A stretch of 64,000 nt of DNA from Mugil cephalus (Eukaryota; Chordata; Actinopteri; Mugiliformes; Mugilidae), in contig NC_061773.1 of the NCBI RefSeq assembly GCF_022458985.1, positions 23,408,001-23,472,000 of the forward strand, written 5' to 3'. Made by a program: the position numbers and the translations under genes. Below, piece after piece: positions 46,907 through 58,256 of the stretch. A model generated the notes under the pieces. The model ran no database searches and was not told where the DNA came from. It was given only the letters and a program-made list of their open reading frames with translations. Positions within the stretch are counted from its first letter, which is position 1; each line of letters starts with the position of its first letter.

Positions 46907-49900
46907 TCATTGCCCTGAGAAGTACGTTCCCTCGCGGCTGTGGGTCTGGAGGTGCCTTTTGATTTTGTCGGAGCGGCTGAAGCACTTGCCGCACACGGGG
47001 CAGCTGTACGGCTTCTCCCCCGTGTGGATCCTCATGTGCACCTTCAGGTGAGCCATCTGCGTGAAGCCCTTCCCGCAGATCTGGCAGCGGAAGGGCTTCT
47101 CCCCCGTGTGGCTGCGCTGGTGCTCCTGCAGCCTCCCGGACGAGCTGCAGCACTTCCCGCACACGCCGCAGCGGTACGGCTTTTCGCGCGTGTGCACCTG
47201 CACGTGCACGTGCAGGTGGCCGACGTGGCTGAACGCCTCGCCGCAGACCTTGCAGCAGAAGGACGACATGTGGCCTTGGAGGGGGGACTTTTGGTGGGGG
47301 CAGTCCACGGCGTTCGCTCCCTGGCTGCGCATGTGAGACGGCTGCCCTCTGTTCGCCCCGGGTCCGGCTCCCTTCGCGCCGACCATCTGACCCCCGTTCT
47401 CCACCCCGATAATGTCAATGTTGTTCTCGTTGGAGCAGTTTGGGTTGACCGGCGCCAGAGGCTGAGCGCCGCTGTTGGAGGAAGTCGAACCCCTGTGGGC
47501 GCCTCCGCTCTCGGCCTTCACGTGTCTCGCCGCGCCTCGGGGTCCGGGGTCCCTTTCCCTGTTCTCCACGCCCTGGCTCTGAGGGAGGTTGGACGCGTGA
47601 GGGCCGTCCTGCGGGTATTCGTTGGCGACGCGCGGAGGGGTGAACATGTTCTCCGACGTGCTGCAGGAGCCGTGGCCCCGGAGCTGATCGTCCCCCGGGT
47701 TGGCCCGTAGATCCCTCTTGTCCTTGATCTGAATGGGAATGCGCTCCTCGTGCCCCATGCTGGGACTCCACTCGCGGCGAGGATGCTCACCGTCCTCCTC
47801 GTCCAGCAGCGCCATGGACGGACGGTCTGAAAAGACAACGGGAAACAGCTGAAAATATTAAACACACTGCGGTAAATGAAGCTCAGTGAGACTTCTTGCA
47901 TTTGCATTTAAATACACATTTTACTTGCTTTAAAGACAACCAGAAAATTTGGAAATATTATCCTATGTTGTCCCTATGAAACTAACATTTACCGGGTGGT
48001 TTCAGAGGCTGCATTTGCTGCAAGATACATACTTCCTCTGGCCGGACATCTGTCCGTATCTCAGGAAATGTATGAATTTATCACTAGATCATTTCACTCT
48101 GTGTAAATTAAAGTGCAATGCATACGTCTCTGGTATTTATTGCACTAAATTTCTTGTGCAATATTCATTTTTAAGAGCAATATTATTAATATTAAAGAGT
48201 TTGTCATTACTGATGATATTCAGGGATATATCCATGTGTATGTTCTCCTGACTCCTAGTTTGGTTTCTTGCTAAGCTTGATAGTCTATAAATATTTTTTT
48301 GTACTCTTTCTCTAACCTTATATACAGTTGCTATTATATATGTATATATATATATACATACATATATATAGCCTTTGTCTTTGCATGCCGCCATTACAAC
48401 TGAATGTCCCCCTGGGCAATAATAAAGCCTTATGTTGTATTATCATGCATCCCAGGGTCAGACACTTAGAAACTGAGAGACGAAATTAACAGAAACAGCA
48501 GATGATGCTACTTTGGGAAAGAAGTGAAGACGTGCAGCGGACTCTGTTTCCTGAGGAAGCTAAGATCCTTGAGCGTGTGAGGCAAGATGCAGAAAATCTT
48601 TCACCAGCCTGTTATGGCCGGCAGCCTTTTCTCTGGGTGAGGCACGGCTGTCTGCAGCTGCGTTTCCATTACAGGTTTTCGCTAAAATCAAAGCGATATT
48701 TCTGAAATTTTGATGAAGTCTTTGAATGTGTTTCAATTGAGAGTTTTTGTGCGAATGAGCTGTGACTGTCGTTAAATCCTGTCTCACGATATCTCGCAAT
48801 TCTCTTAAATTTTCATTTCGTGAGACTTCACTTTGAGGAAGACGGACTTCAAACTGACACCAAAGGACAAACTGGTGAGAAAGGACGGCTCCGTCCTCGT
48901 CTGCTGACAGGTGGTGGAGAGGAGGACACTTAAACTGTTATCGATCGTGGATAACTACGACCGACCTCACCACCAAATACTACACAGACAACAGAGCAGC
49001 ACCTTCTCTAAAAGCCTCCGACAGCTTCGTTATCTCAAGGGCCGCTACTGGAACTTTACTTAGCAAATCTGTCCTGCCACAAGCCGTCAGTCTGTACGAC
49101 TCCTCGTCCGTGTGTGAGTCCAGACGACACTCTGGACTAAGCGTTACTGGTACATTTTGCACATGTTTGCACTGATTCAGCTCCAGTCCCACAGTGAACA
49201 GGACTTTACAACAACTCTCCTTTCCTTGTTATTTGCGTATAGCCGCTTATTATCATTCTACGTATATGATATATATTATTTCTTGCACATTTGTTCATTT
49301 GTGAATTCTATTTTTTTTCGCATATGCTACTTTTAATTTATTTTTACTAGATTTTACTTGAATCTACTTATACTTAATTTTATCTTTCTTTTTACTTGTG
49401 GTTCCCAAGAGTGTTTTTCATGTGCAGCTACGCTACTGCGACCAAGCAATTTCCCCTTGTGGAAGATTAAAGTCTGTCTATCCAATTTAATTCATTTCAT
49501 TTATTTTTAATATTCAATAATTTTCTTATTCTCGAAAATATTTCACATTGAAAACATACCCAATATTTTTTGATTTTTTTTTGAGAATAAGAAAGTTATT
49601 GAATATTGCAAATAAATGAAATGGATTAAACTGGACAAAGCATTAATAAATAATCTACAATAATAATAATACATTTTATTTATTAGCACCTTTCTGAACC
49701 TAAAGTTCAAATGCAGATAAAATACAAAAAAGTATAAAATCATAAAATTAAATTAATTAGTTTGCGGGATAAGGCCAGAGTATATTACCTTAAATACAGT
49801 TTTGAAACATATCTAAGCTACATACATACACATATATGCATATGTTACCTAGATATCTTTGCAAACTGCTTCTATGCGATGAAGGTAACGAATTTCCCTG

Positions 49901-50610
49901 AGGATACATAAAGTATTTATTCATCTAATTAAATCCCAGCTAAAGGAGGAGGGGGGGGTCCTGAATGCTGCAGTAAACAAACACTACAGACACAGCTCCT
50001 GGGAGTTTTCTTTTTGAGGGTGTTTACGTCTATTTCTGTCAAATAAATTAGTAAAAAATAAATGCTTTTAACGTGCATGCAAGAGTCAAGACATAGCTTA
50101 ATGCTAAGCAGAGGTGGGGGGGTTATGGGGGGGGGGTTACACTAGCTGTCTGGCTAACGAACAAAGGTTGCTAACGCGTTAGCCGCCGCTGCACAACAAC
50201 AGCAGCTAATGTCAACGAGCTAATGCAAAGGACCACAAGTAAAAAAAAAAAAAAAACCTCAATGGAAAGCGAGGCAGCGTCTTTGCGTGCGTATTTATTG
50301 CGTTGTTACGTTTTGTCTCGCATGCCGTGAGCCTCAATTTCAGTCCCCCCCCTCAACTCCCCCCACGAAGTGACACCCCCCCCACACACACACACACAAC
50401 CCCAACAGACCGAGCTAACAGCAGCTAACCTGGCCATATTTCGATCCCAGCGTCCCGCAGCCTGCGCCTCAGATGGTCGTTCTCCCGCTCCCTGATCGCG
50501 ATCTCCTCCTGGTACTCCAGGATTGTGTCCTCCACGGATTTGTAAATCTCCTGCGCGGCAAGCATGAGGCGCTCGGTTAAGAAGACGTTTAGAAACTGCA
50601 GCTTGGTCAT
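46907..50610 (-). CDS. C2H2 zinc-finger protein, two coding exons
   Basis: Coding exons are 50,430-50,610 and 46,907-47,826 (minus). The donor is CCAG|GTTAGC and the acceptor TTTTCAG|ACCG; the split codon restores the frame, giving about 366 aa. Residues 1-60 (MTKLQFLNVFLTERL...) form an acidic, helical, probably coiled-coil segment like the N-terminus of many fish C2H2 proteins. Residues 65-245 are low-complexity. Four C2H2 fingers lie at about 250-272, 278-300, 306-328 and 334-356, joined by TREKPY and TGEKPF/Y linkers, with Cys-x2-Cys and His-x3-His intact in each. It probably acts as a nuclear DNA-binding regulator; the target is unknown. I chose the ATG at 50,610 (AAGAAAATGA, good context) over 50,643, which follows an in-frame TAG. 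The 2.6-kb intron is filled with LINE debris. I cannot name the orthologue. Confidence 0.85.
47985..48435 (+). repeat. LINE tail within the zinc-finger gene intron
   Basis: An AT-rich block with a (TA)n tract at about 48,340 ends in TGTCCCCCTGGGCAATAATA AAG, a LINE-type 3' end. It is oriented opposite to the host gene. The ORF 47,949-48,251 is not a gene. Confidence 0.45.
48500..49475 (+). mobile_element. LINE RT thumb and 3' end in the intron
   Basis: Frames on the plus strand give LRKLRSLSVCGKMQKIFHQP, then ERRTLKLLSIVDNYDRPHHQ, STFSKSLRQLRYLKGRY and SRQSVRL. This is the end of the same non-LTR pol as at 3.1-3.6 kb. It ends in a tail CAATTTCCCCTTGTGGAAGA TTAAAG. Stops are frequent; it is inactive. 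It lies antisense to the zinc-finger gene. Confidence 0.65.
49482..49634. repeat. Inverted repeat, ~55-bp arms
   Basis: The left arm 49,482-49,537 and right arm 49,578-49,634 are reverse complements with a few mismatches. Shared words are CATTTCATTTATTT, AATATTCAATAA and CTTATTCTC. The loop is about 40 bases. It starts right after the LINE tail and could be a MITE or an inverted duplication of that tail's flank. Confidence 0.7.
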
Positions 50611-50644
50611 TTTCTTGGATTGCACGGAGCTCTTGCAAATCATC

Positions 50645-50680
<36 letters not shown>

Positions 50681-50760
50681 GCTGGACCCGATCACGTGAC
50701 CCGGACTTGCTTCTTCTTCTTCTTCTTCTTCTTCTGCTGCTGCTTCTTCTTCTTCTTCTA
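50611..50760 (-). promoter_or_regulatory. 5' region of the zinc-finger gene: T29 tract, E-box, (GAA)n
   Basis: On the minus strand, a (GAA)n tract (50,709-50,760) and a palindromic TCACGTGA E-box (50,692-50,699) are followed by an uninterrupted T29 (50,648-50,676), then ATAG and an ATG at 50,643. The T-run plus ATAG has the form of a 3' splice site. The coding exon may therefore begin here behind an untranslated first exon; alternatively transcription starts just upstream. I cannot decide from sequence alone. Confidence 0.4.
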
Positions 50761-50769
50761 CATCTTCCT

Positions 50770-51640
50770 TGTGGATGAGCCACATGGATGGATGAACATT
50801 GAGCTTAGCCTGGAGTTTGCCCGTATATTAAACTATATCTCTTATTTTAATTACCATATCTGATATCTTATAGTTTTTGATATTTTTGTGTTTGTTTTAC
50901 TTTTCTGCCTTTCTTCGTGAATCCCCGAGATATTTTGTTTATTTCTGTTATATATCCTTTTTGTATGTGTTTTCATCATTCAGTTATAAAAAAACAAACA
51001 AACATTGAGCTTTTCAGTTTCAATGCAGGAATGCTTCTTACTTCCTCTCGGTACAGCTATTAAATGAGAAAAGGTTTATAAAATCAAGAAAAAAAACTTG
51101 TGCAAAGTAAAAGGCGACACTAAAAGAATACGTATTTATAGTTTATTTGAAGTTGTGTATTTACAGAAAAGTATTTCAGTATATGTCAAGTGCATAGCAA
51201 TGCAAATAAATAATAAGCCATTAGGAGAAAATGTTTAAGATCTATATTGTTACATCTGATTGATTATATATCAGTACATTTTGTTTATATTAAATCCATT
51301 TATTATATATAGGGACATTTAATATGGTAATGAATCATAGGGTGAGAGGAGCGTAGGAGTTAATAAGCTTATACTTCTTCCTGCTCCTTTTCAAACTGAT
51401 CTTCAAATTGATATTGTTTCCTTTTTTCTTTAAAACTAAAACTAAACTAAACTAATAAAGGTTGTATTGAGAGAACTCACACTGTTCATATTGTTCTACA
51501 GTGTCGGCCAGAACCAGAGACGGGATTCGATGTTATTATTAACTGCATACGTGATCTAAGCTTTGGACTTGTTTCTTCTTCTACATCTTCCTAATGGATG
51601 AACCTTATGGATGAACTACTGAGGAGAATCTTTACAGGCA
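50770..51640. other. Spacer between divergent genes, nothing recognised
   Basis: AT-rich sequence without gene features. A phrase CTTCTTCTACATCTTCCT followed by GGATGAAC...GGATGAAC occurs at 50,750-50,795 and again at about 51,575-51,615, so a short duplication is present. Confidence 0.45.
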
Positions 51641-52460
51641 ACGCAGGGAAGCTTCTCACTTCCTCTTGGTCCAGTTGCTATTTTAAACAGATGTTAATGA
51701 CGTGCCATTAACACAACCCTCCATACTGCGCCAACTCACCTGTAATGTCCTGGCTCACATGTCAGAATGCTCTTTGCAAGCTTCAGCTCCGACTTTAACA
51801 CCATTATTCTCAACAGCGTGGCGTCTATGCTCCCATCACTCCTCAGTCCTGACCCTCACAACCTCTTCCCCTTCAGGGCCGTGTGCAGAATCTACACACC
51901 ATCATATCACAACAGCAACACCATCACCAAATTTGCAGATGACATGACTCATATTGGCCAGATTAGTCATAGCAATAAGTCGGCCCACAAAGATAAAGTC
52001 CAAACACTTATGACATGTTGCTCTGACAACAACCTGCTACTGAACCTCTCCAAAACTAGGAAAAGGGGAAAATATGCTCCTCTGTGAAACCGTGGAGAGG
52101 GTAAGTGAGTACAGATTTCTGCGACCACACATTTCTCAGGACCTCACATGTCACGCTAACACCTCTGCTCTCGCGAATAAGGGACTGAGAAATGTGAATC
52201 TGTCCCACGATCGGCTGCTGTGCCTCTGAAGGACCTCTGTGGGGAAGCATACCCACCCACAACATCCTGGTGTGGTTCAAAAGCAGCACTGTGGCTGACA
52301 AGAAGGCTCTAAAGAGAGTCTCGTCACAGCGCAGCTCTCGACCCACGTGCTGAGAACCAGATGTCACGAAGCCACAGACATCACACAGGACCACTTCAAG
52401 GGGAAGTGCTACATAGCCATCAAAGATTGCATCTACGGACTCATAAAAAGTTTTTTTTCA
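51640..52460 (+). mobile_element. CR1/L2-type LINE fragment, inactive
   Basis: Plus-strand frames read MLFASFSSDFNTIILNSVAS, KFADDMTHIGQISHSNKSAH (RT catalytic FADD) and CCSDNNLLLNLSKTRKRGKY. Another frame then gives FLRPHISQDLTCHANTSALA and a segment beginning near NILVWFKSSTVADKKALKRV. This is RT palm through thumb in order, with frameshifts and stops throughout. Confidence 0.7.
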
Positions 52461-52969
52461 CCCAAAAGCGATAAGTGAGCTAAACGCTTGAGACTCCAGT
52501 CTGGGTAATATCTGCATATATGCATAAGACAAAAAAACTATCATGCATCCTAATCCTGCTACTTTGAAAAAAAATGTGTTGGTTGTGTCAGATGTTTTGG
52601 TTGAATCCTAGAATGGCTTTTATCAATTAAATCAGAAGAAACTCCAACGACATATTGCATGCATATTGTATATTGCATATTGCATAGAGCTCTGATTGGT
52701 TCTACTGTCCCATGAAGGACTCAGGGGAATGTTAAAGGGTTAACCCTCATTATACCTTCCTCAACTTTACATCTTTGTGGCGAAAATGTACAAACACAAG
52801 AAACTACTATAAAATCCTCATACATAGATATTTTCTTTTTTTTATTATTCTCATAAATTACTTAAAAAAAACTCAAAACTGCCAAAGTTTCAGCAGTTTT
52901 CAGGATTTTAACCCTTTTGTGTGGTGCATCACCACCTCCGACCAGCAGGGGTCAGAATACGAACCACGC

Positions 52970-53067
52970 GCTGACAAAAGCGGAAGTGACATAGCGTCAA
53001 ACTCGTGCAGTCTCTTTCCACGTGTGTGAGAGCATTTCAGTCGCATTGGCAGATCCACTGCTCCACC
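52970..53067 (+). promoter_or_regulatory. GNL3: GNL3 core promoter and 5' UTR
   Basis: Just upstream of the start codon are an ETS-type site CGGAAGTGA (52,981-52,989) and a pyrimidine stretch CTCTTTCC (about 53,012-53,019) that could be a 5'TOP-like initiation site. The stretch runs into a perfect CACGTG E-box at 53,019-53,024. ETS and MYC-type E-box sites are typical of ribosome-biogenesis genes, and nucleostemin is a known MYC target. TOP initiation is usual for snoRNA host genes. The start site itself is inferred. Confidence 0.5.
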
Positions 53068-56000
53068 ATGAAGCGACCGAGTGAGTAAACATGTCTAGTG
53101 CTGTTTCTTTAACACATCAACGCGTTTAAAACAAACATTTAAGTCTTTATTGTGTTGTATGTATTAAAGCTCGCGGCTAATGAGCTAACGGCTGCTAATA
53201 GTTTTGTTAAGAACCGGCCGCTTTTCATTAGCTTCTCACCGAGCTAAGCTTTCAACCTGACTCTTCTACTTTTATCTCTTCACCTTTAGAGTTGAGGAAA
53301 GCAAGTAAGCGAGTGTCCTGCTCCAAACGTTATAAGATACAGAAGAAGGTGAGTGGCTCCACTTCAGTTTTGTTGTTTTAGCTTAGCACGACTAAAGAGA
53401 AATGTTTCAATGGACGACGAGGGCCATGTGAACGAGAGGAGAATAATAGTCTTGGTAAACTTTATTAACAAAAACACAGATGAATGAATCAATATTTATT
53501 TACCAAAGAGCTGCGCACAGACATGAGGACAGATAAAACTAGATTAGATTCAACTTTATTGTCATTACACATGTGCAGGTACAGAGCAACGAAATGCAGT
53601 TTAGCATCTAACCAGAAGTGCAATGAGCTGTAAGTTCATGTAGCATTAATAGTGTGGTTATATAAACAGAATGGCACAGGTTGGTTTTATAGCATAGGGA
53701 CAATATTTACAGATGGAAACATGTACAGGTGTGAGCAAGAAATATAAAATATTATACAGATGTATTTGTGCATTAAAAATAAGTAGACTATAAACAAGAA
53801 CTATAACATAGTGTACACCATTGGAAATTAGGTGATACAAAATACAGATAGAGTGAGCATTAAATAGTGAATACATAATGAGCAGTGGCCAACTAATGCT
53901 ACTAAACTAGTGCAATATTTGGTGCATAGTCCTGTTCAAATAGATTTTTTAAGTGTGCAGAAGAAAAGAAGAAAAAACTTTATTTTTCCCACAACTGGGA
54001 AATTGCAGTTTGCAACAGTGTACATAGGGGCAGAAAAGTAAAAGTAATAATAATAAAGAGTGGACTGTGTAAAAGATAAATAAGGCATTTGGGAATGATC
54101 TTAAAATAATAAACCAAACGATGAGAAGCCATAGTGCTGTACACAGACCGTATAATAGACTCAGAACAGACAAATAATACACATTCAGTCACACAGTCCA
54201 ATAGACCAATGTTTCAGGGATAAATCATCACAGGAAAGTATCAATGAGGCGAGTAGTTAATGGCACAAATGAATTTTTGTGTCTGGATGCCATGTTGGGA
54301 GGCCGGGGGGTGAGCAGGGGTCAGACGGGATCATTTCTGCTTCCCTGGTAGATCTTAAACATTTGCCCTCTACAATTCTGCCACACATCCTTACACTATA
54401 TTACTGAGCCTGTTAATAACTCTCACTATGAGGGACCCAAAGCAGCAGATAAAAGAGAAGGTTAAAACGGACTCAATAAAACAAGTGTAAAACATCCTCA
54501 TGAAAGTATTTCTACTATCGAACAGTAAAGTAAAAACAGAGGAATGTGCTGGAGGCTTTTTCCTAAAATCAACAATGAGTTCTTTGGTTTTAAGAACATT
54601 TGCTAAAATCATTCACCACTAGGCCGCAAATCCTGTCTGATTGTTTAACAGAGTCATCTGTGTATTTAATAATGTGCCTACCAGCCTGCTGACTACGACA
54701 TTATATTGTATTCAATGAATAAATGTGGTGAAAGTACACAACCTTAAGGGGAAGATAAAAAGATAAAAAGCCATTTACTGTCACACTCTGAGGTCTGTTG
54801 GTTAAAAAGTCGCACTACATCGACTCGTCCTTCATTTCTACCATGTTTTACTGATGTCAGTGTCCACATGTAATTGAGTTACACTTTTTTTTGTTTTTTT
54901 TTTCTCGTTTAGGTCCGGGAGCATAACAGAAAACTAAGAAAAGAGGCGAAGAAGAAGGGAGTGAGCAAACGAGTGAAGAAGGACCTCGGAGTTCCCAGCA
55001 GTGCTCCCTTCAAGGAGGAGATCCTGAGGGAGGCAGAGGAGAGGAGGCTACAGGTCAGCACTCATTTCATTTTTGTCTGTATTTCAACAATAATCTGTCA
55101 ACATCTCAGTGTCGCCTTCCACATTAATGCAGAGACCTGGTGTCTCTGTTCCAAAAAAGACTAAAATGATCTCGGCCTCGATCACTATGATCTATTACAG
55201 GGGTGTGAAACTCACATACAACCCATTTAGACCATTCAATTGGTACGATTCATTAAGAAAAATAATTTGGGATCATTACTCTCTGCTGTTTAGTCCTGGC
55301 TCTTAATGTTGTGTTTTGTCCACTTCTCTCACTAAAACGGTGACAAATTAGTCTTTGCAAATTCACACTACAGGCCAGATTAAAGCCTCTGCTGAGTCAC
55401 TTTTGGCCGTTTTCCTCTTTGGTAGTTGACATTTTTTATACATTTATAGATGTAATGTTCACTTTGCATACAGATCTTCAGACTATGCCTAATAGACAGT
55501 AATAATATAAAAAAGAATGTAACTGGGGAGTTACCTTTTCTCCACAATACGGTCATTAATTTGGAAGATGTTGCATATTTAACCCATTTTTCCCAATATG
55601 AGAGGATTTCTTCCGGTTTGTAGTTGACAGATGCCGTTATCTTCATGTTGTAAATGTCCAGCAGCACATTTATTAAATATTCATCTCTCTATAACATATT
55701 TTTTTTATTTTATTGGCTAATATCCAAAATGCATGGTCTTGCTTTCTAGCGCTATTTCTCTTGTTAAAATGTATTTTAGGGCTGCATGTATTTCTTTTAG
55801 ATGCATTTCAGTTACATTGTATTTTGTTGATTTAGATATAGTTCATATCCTTAGATCCTTCTCTTCATGGTTTCTAAATGATGGTGATAAACATTTTAAA
55901 CCCATAGATTGAAGCAGAAAAAGAAAAAAAGCGACAAGCCAAAAAGGAGGAGCGAGCCCAGAAGAGGAAGAATGAGAAGCAGCCAGAAAGTAAAGAGACG

Positions 56001-58204
56001 GAGCCCAAGGCCAAGAAGGCTCGTGAGGTAAAACGCAAACAACGCTATCAGCTGTTTATTCAGATTTAAATCACTTCATCGTTGAGCCTCATTTTCTGTC
56101 TCGTCTGCACAGGATGACGGTGGAAATAAACCACAGAAGAGTGCACCCAACAAGAGCTCTAAGCAGCATCTATGTGCTGAGTTAAACAAGGTAAACTCTT
56201 CACAGATCCAGTCAGCGTGTGATACTAGAGAGTAATGGCTTCACTCATGCAGTCTCCTCTCCCTCAGGTAATAGATGCGTCTGATGTGATAATAGAAGTC
56301 CTGGATGCTCGTGACCCTCTCGGATGCAGGTGTCCACAGCTGGAGGAGGCCGTGCTGCAGAGACCCGGCGACAAGAAATTACTTTTGGTTCTGAACAAAA
56401 TAGGTAAAAGGAAGCTCGTGTTCAAATTTAGTGCAGTGCATCCACTCCTCAGAGGCTTTGAGATGAGTTATAAATCTGACTGAGTTGTGTTTTTGTTGTA
56501 GATCTGGTACCAAAGGAACACGTTGGGAGGTGGATGACGTATTTACAGCAGGAGTTTCCAGTTGTGGCCTTCAAAGCATCAACATACGTCCGGGACAAAA
56601 CAGTGGTAGGAGGTGCATTCACACGTCAGTGATTTAAAAAGCAGCGTTACGGCTCAGAGCGAACGGTGCATGTTACGGCGAAGCTCAAGGCTGGCAACAA
56701 AGAGGGAGGCCACACACACAAAGAGCCATCAAAATGGTTTAAAATTTAAATCATAATTATGATACTTAACAAAATTAGTGATGTCAGCCGTGACTGGATG
56801 AGTGTAACAAACCAAACAGAGGAACAGGCTGAGGAGATAATAGTCTTAGTCCTTGTCCCAGTTTACATGCAACGGAGAAAATCGAGTAACTGACGGGAAC
56901 ATGTCGTCGTCCTCCTCCACACTAGGTGGCGATATGTGTCTTGTCAGTGGGTTAATACCGTGTTAATACGGCCCCCTTTCCAGTCGACCATATTATATCC
57001 ATATAATAAACGAGTCAAGAGTCGTTAATGCAGCAGACTGACATCGCAAACAATAACCAGATGGATAATTGTATCTTTTTTTTAAATTTATTATTCTTGT
57101 ACATAATGTTTGCACATGCGTTATCCTGTCGTAGTCTGATTTAAGCGTAAACATGCCAGAGAAAACCGAATTCCAATCACATTTTCTGGGTGTCTTGATC
57201 GGATAAAGTTTCTGATTAAGGGAATTATTGCTTTTTTTTCACGTGCATGTAAATGCACTGACTGAAAAGGGTCTTATGCTTTCATAGAGAATAAGAGAGT
57301 AGGAGTCACACGCTTTATGTGAACACGGTTGATCTCAGCGGATTTTAATTGTAAACAACTTCCTGTTTTTTAATAAATCAGCCTTTTGTATATATTTTTA
57401 TATTAAAAAATGTTGAGCTTTTTAACCCTAATTTGACTTTTCCCTCTGTTGGACATGAGAAAAGTATCAACAGTAACTCGAGGTTAAAGCTGCACATTAT
57501 CCAATGTTTCATCTTTTCCCAATAAGGAAACAAAACTTCAGCTCCTCCTTTAAGTTCACAGCCTCCTTGTATTAAACTGTGAGTCTGAAAATGACCGAGA
57601 TAACATTTGTCAGAGTTTATACTAAACAGTACAAGCAGGAATGTGCGTTGTGATTACAAAGCGTTGTCATGTGGAGGACTGAGAAAGTTGCACAGCTTGT
57701 GTTGTGCTGTTGTAACTGGTTATAACCTCCAAGAGTAATGAACAAACCACTTGATTGAGTCACTCTGTGCGACGCAGAGCTGATATGTGTGTTTGTGAAT
57801 CATCTTTGATAATAAAACTGTTTGTGGGGGGAAAAAAAATAACCTTGTTCTGGTTTTGTCTTCATCAGCAAGCGAAAAAGCGAAGAATAGTTGCATCCAA
57901 CGAAGTCCTGGATAAATCCAGAGGAGCCGCCTGCTTCGGGAGCAGTTGTCTCACTGAGCTGCTCACGAGTTACGCTGCTGCAAGACAGAGCGAAGTGTCC
58001 CTGAAAGTGGGCGTCGTTGGTAAGAACAGATAATCCTACGAATCCTACGAATCCTACACGTCCTTTAACTGTGTCACTTTTCACTCTTTGACATCGATGC
58101 ATTGTTGTGTTCATTTTTTGAATGTCTTTCAAAGTAGGATTTAGTGGAATCTAGTGACTCGTTTATGGGTTTATTTTGTCAGGACGGTGCTTATTAATGA
58201 ACAG

Positions 58205-58256
<52 letters not shown>

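Noticed and set aside
46940-47710. 256-aa plus-strand frame
   Set aside because: It is the antisense shadow of the GC-rich zinc-finger exon on the minus strand, which has four intact C2H2 motifs.
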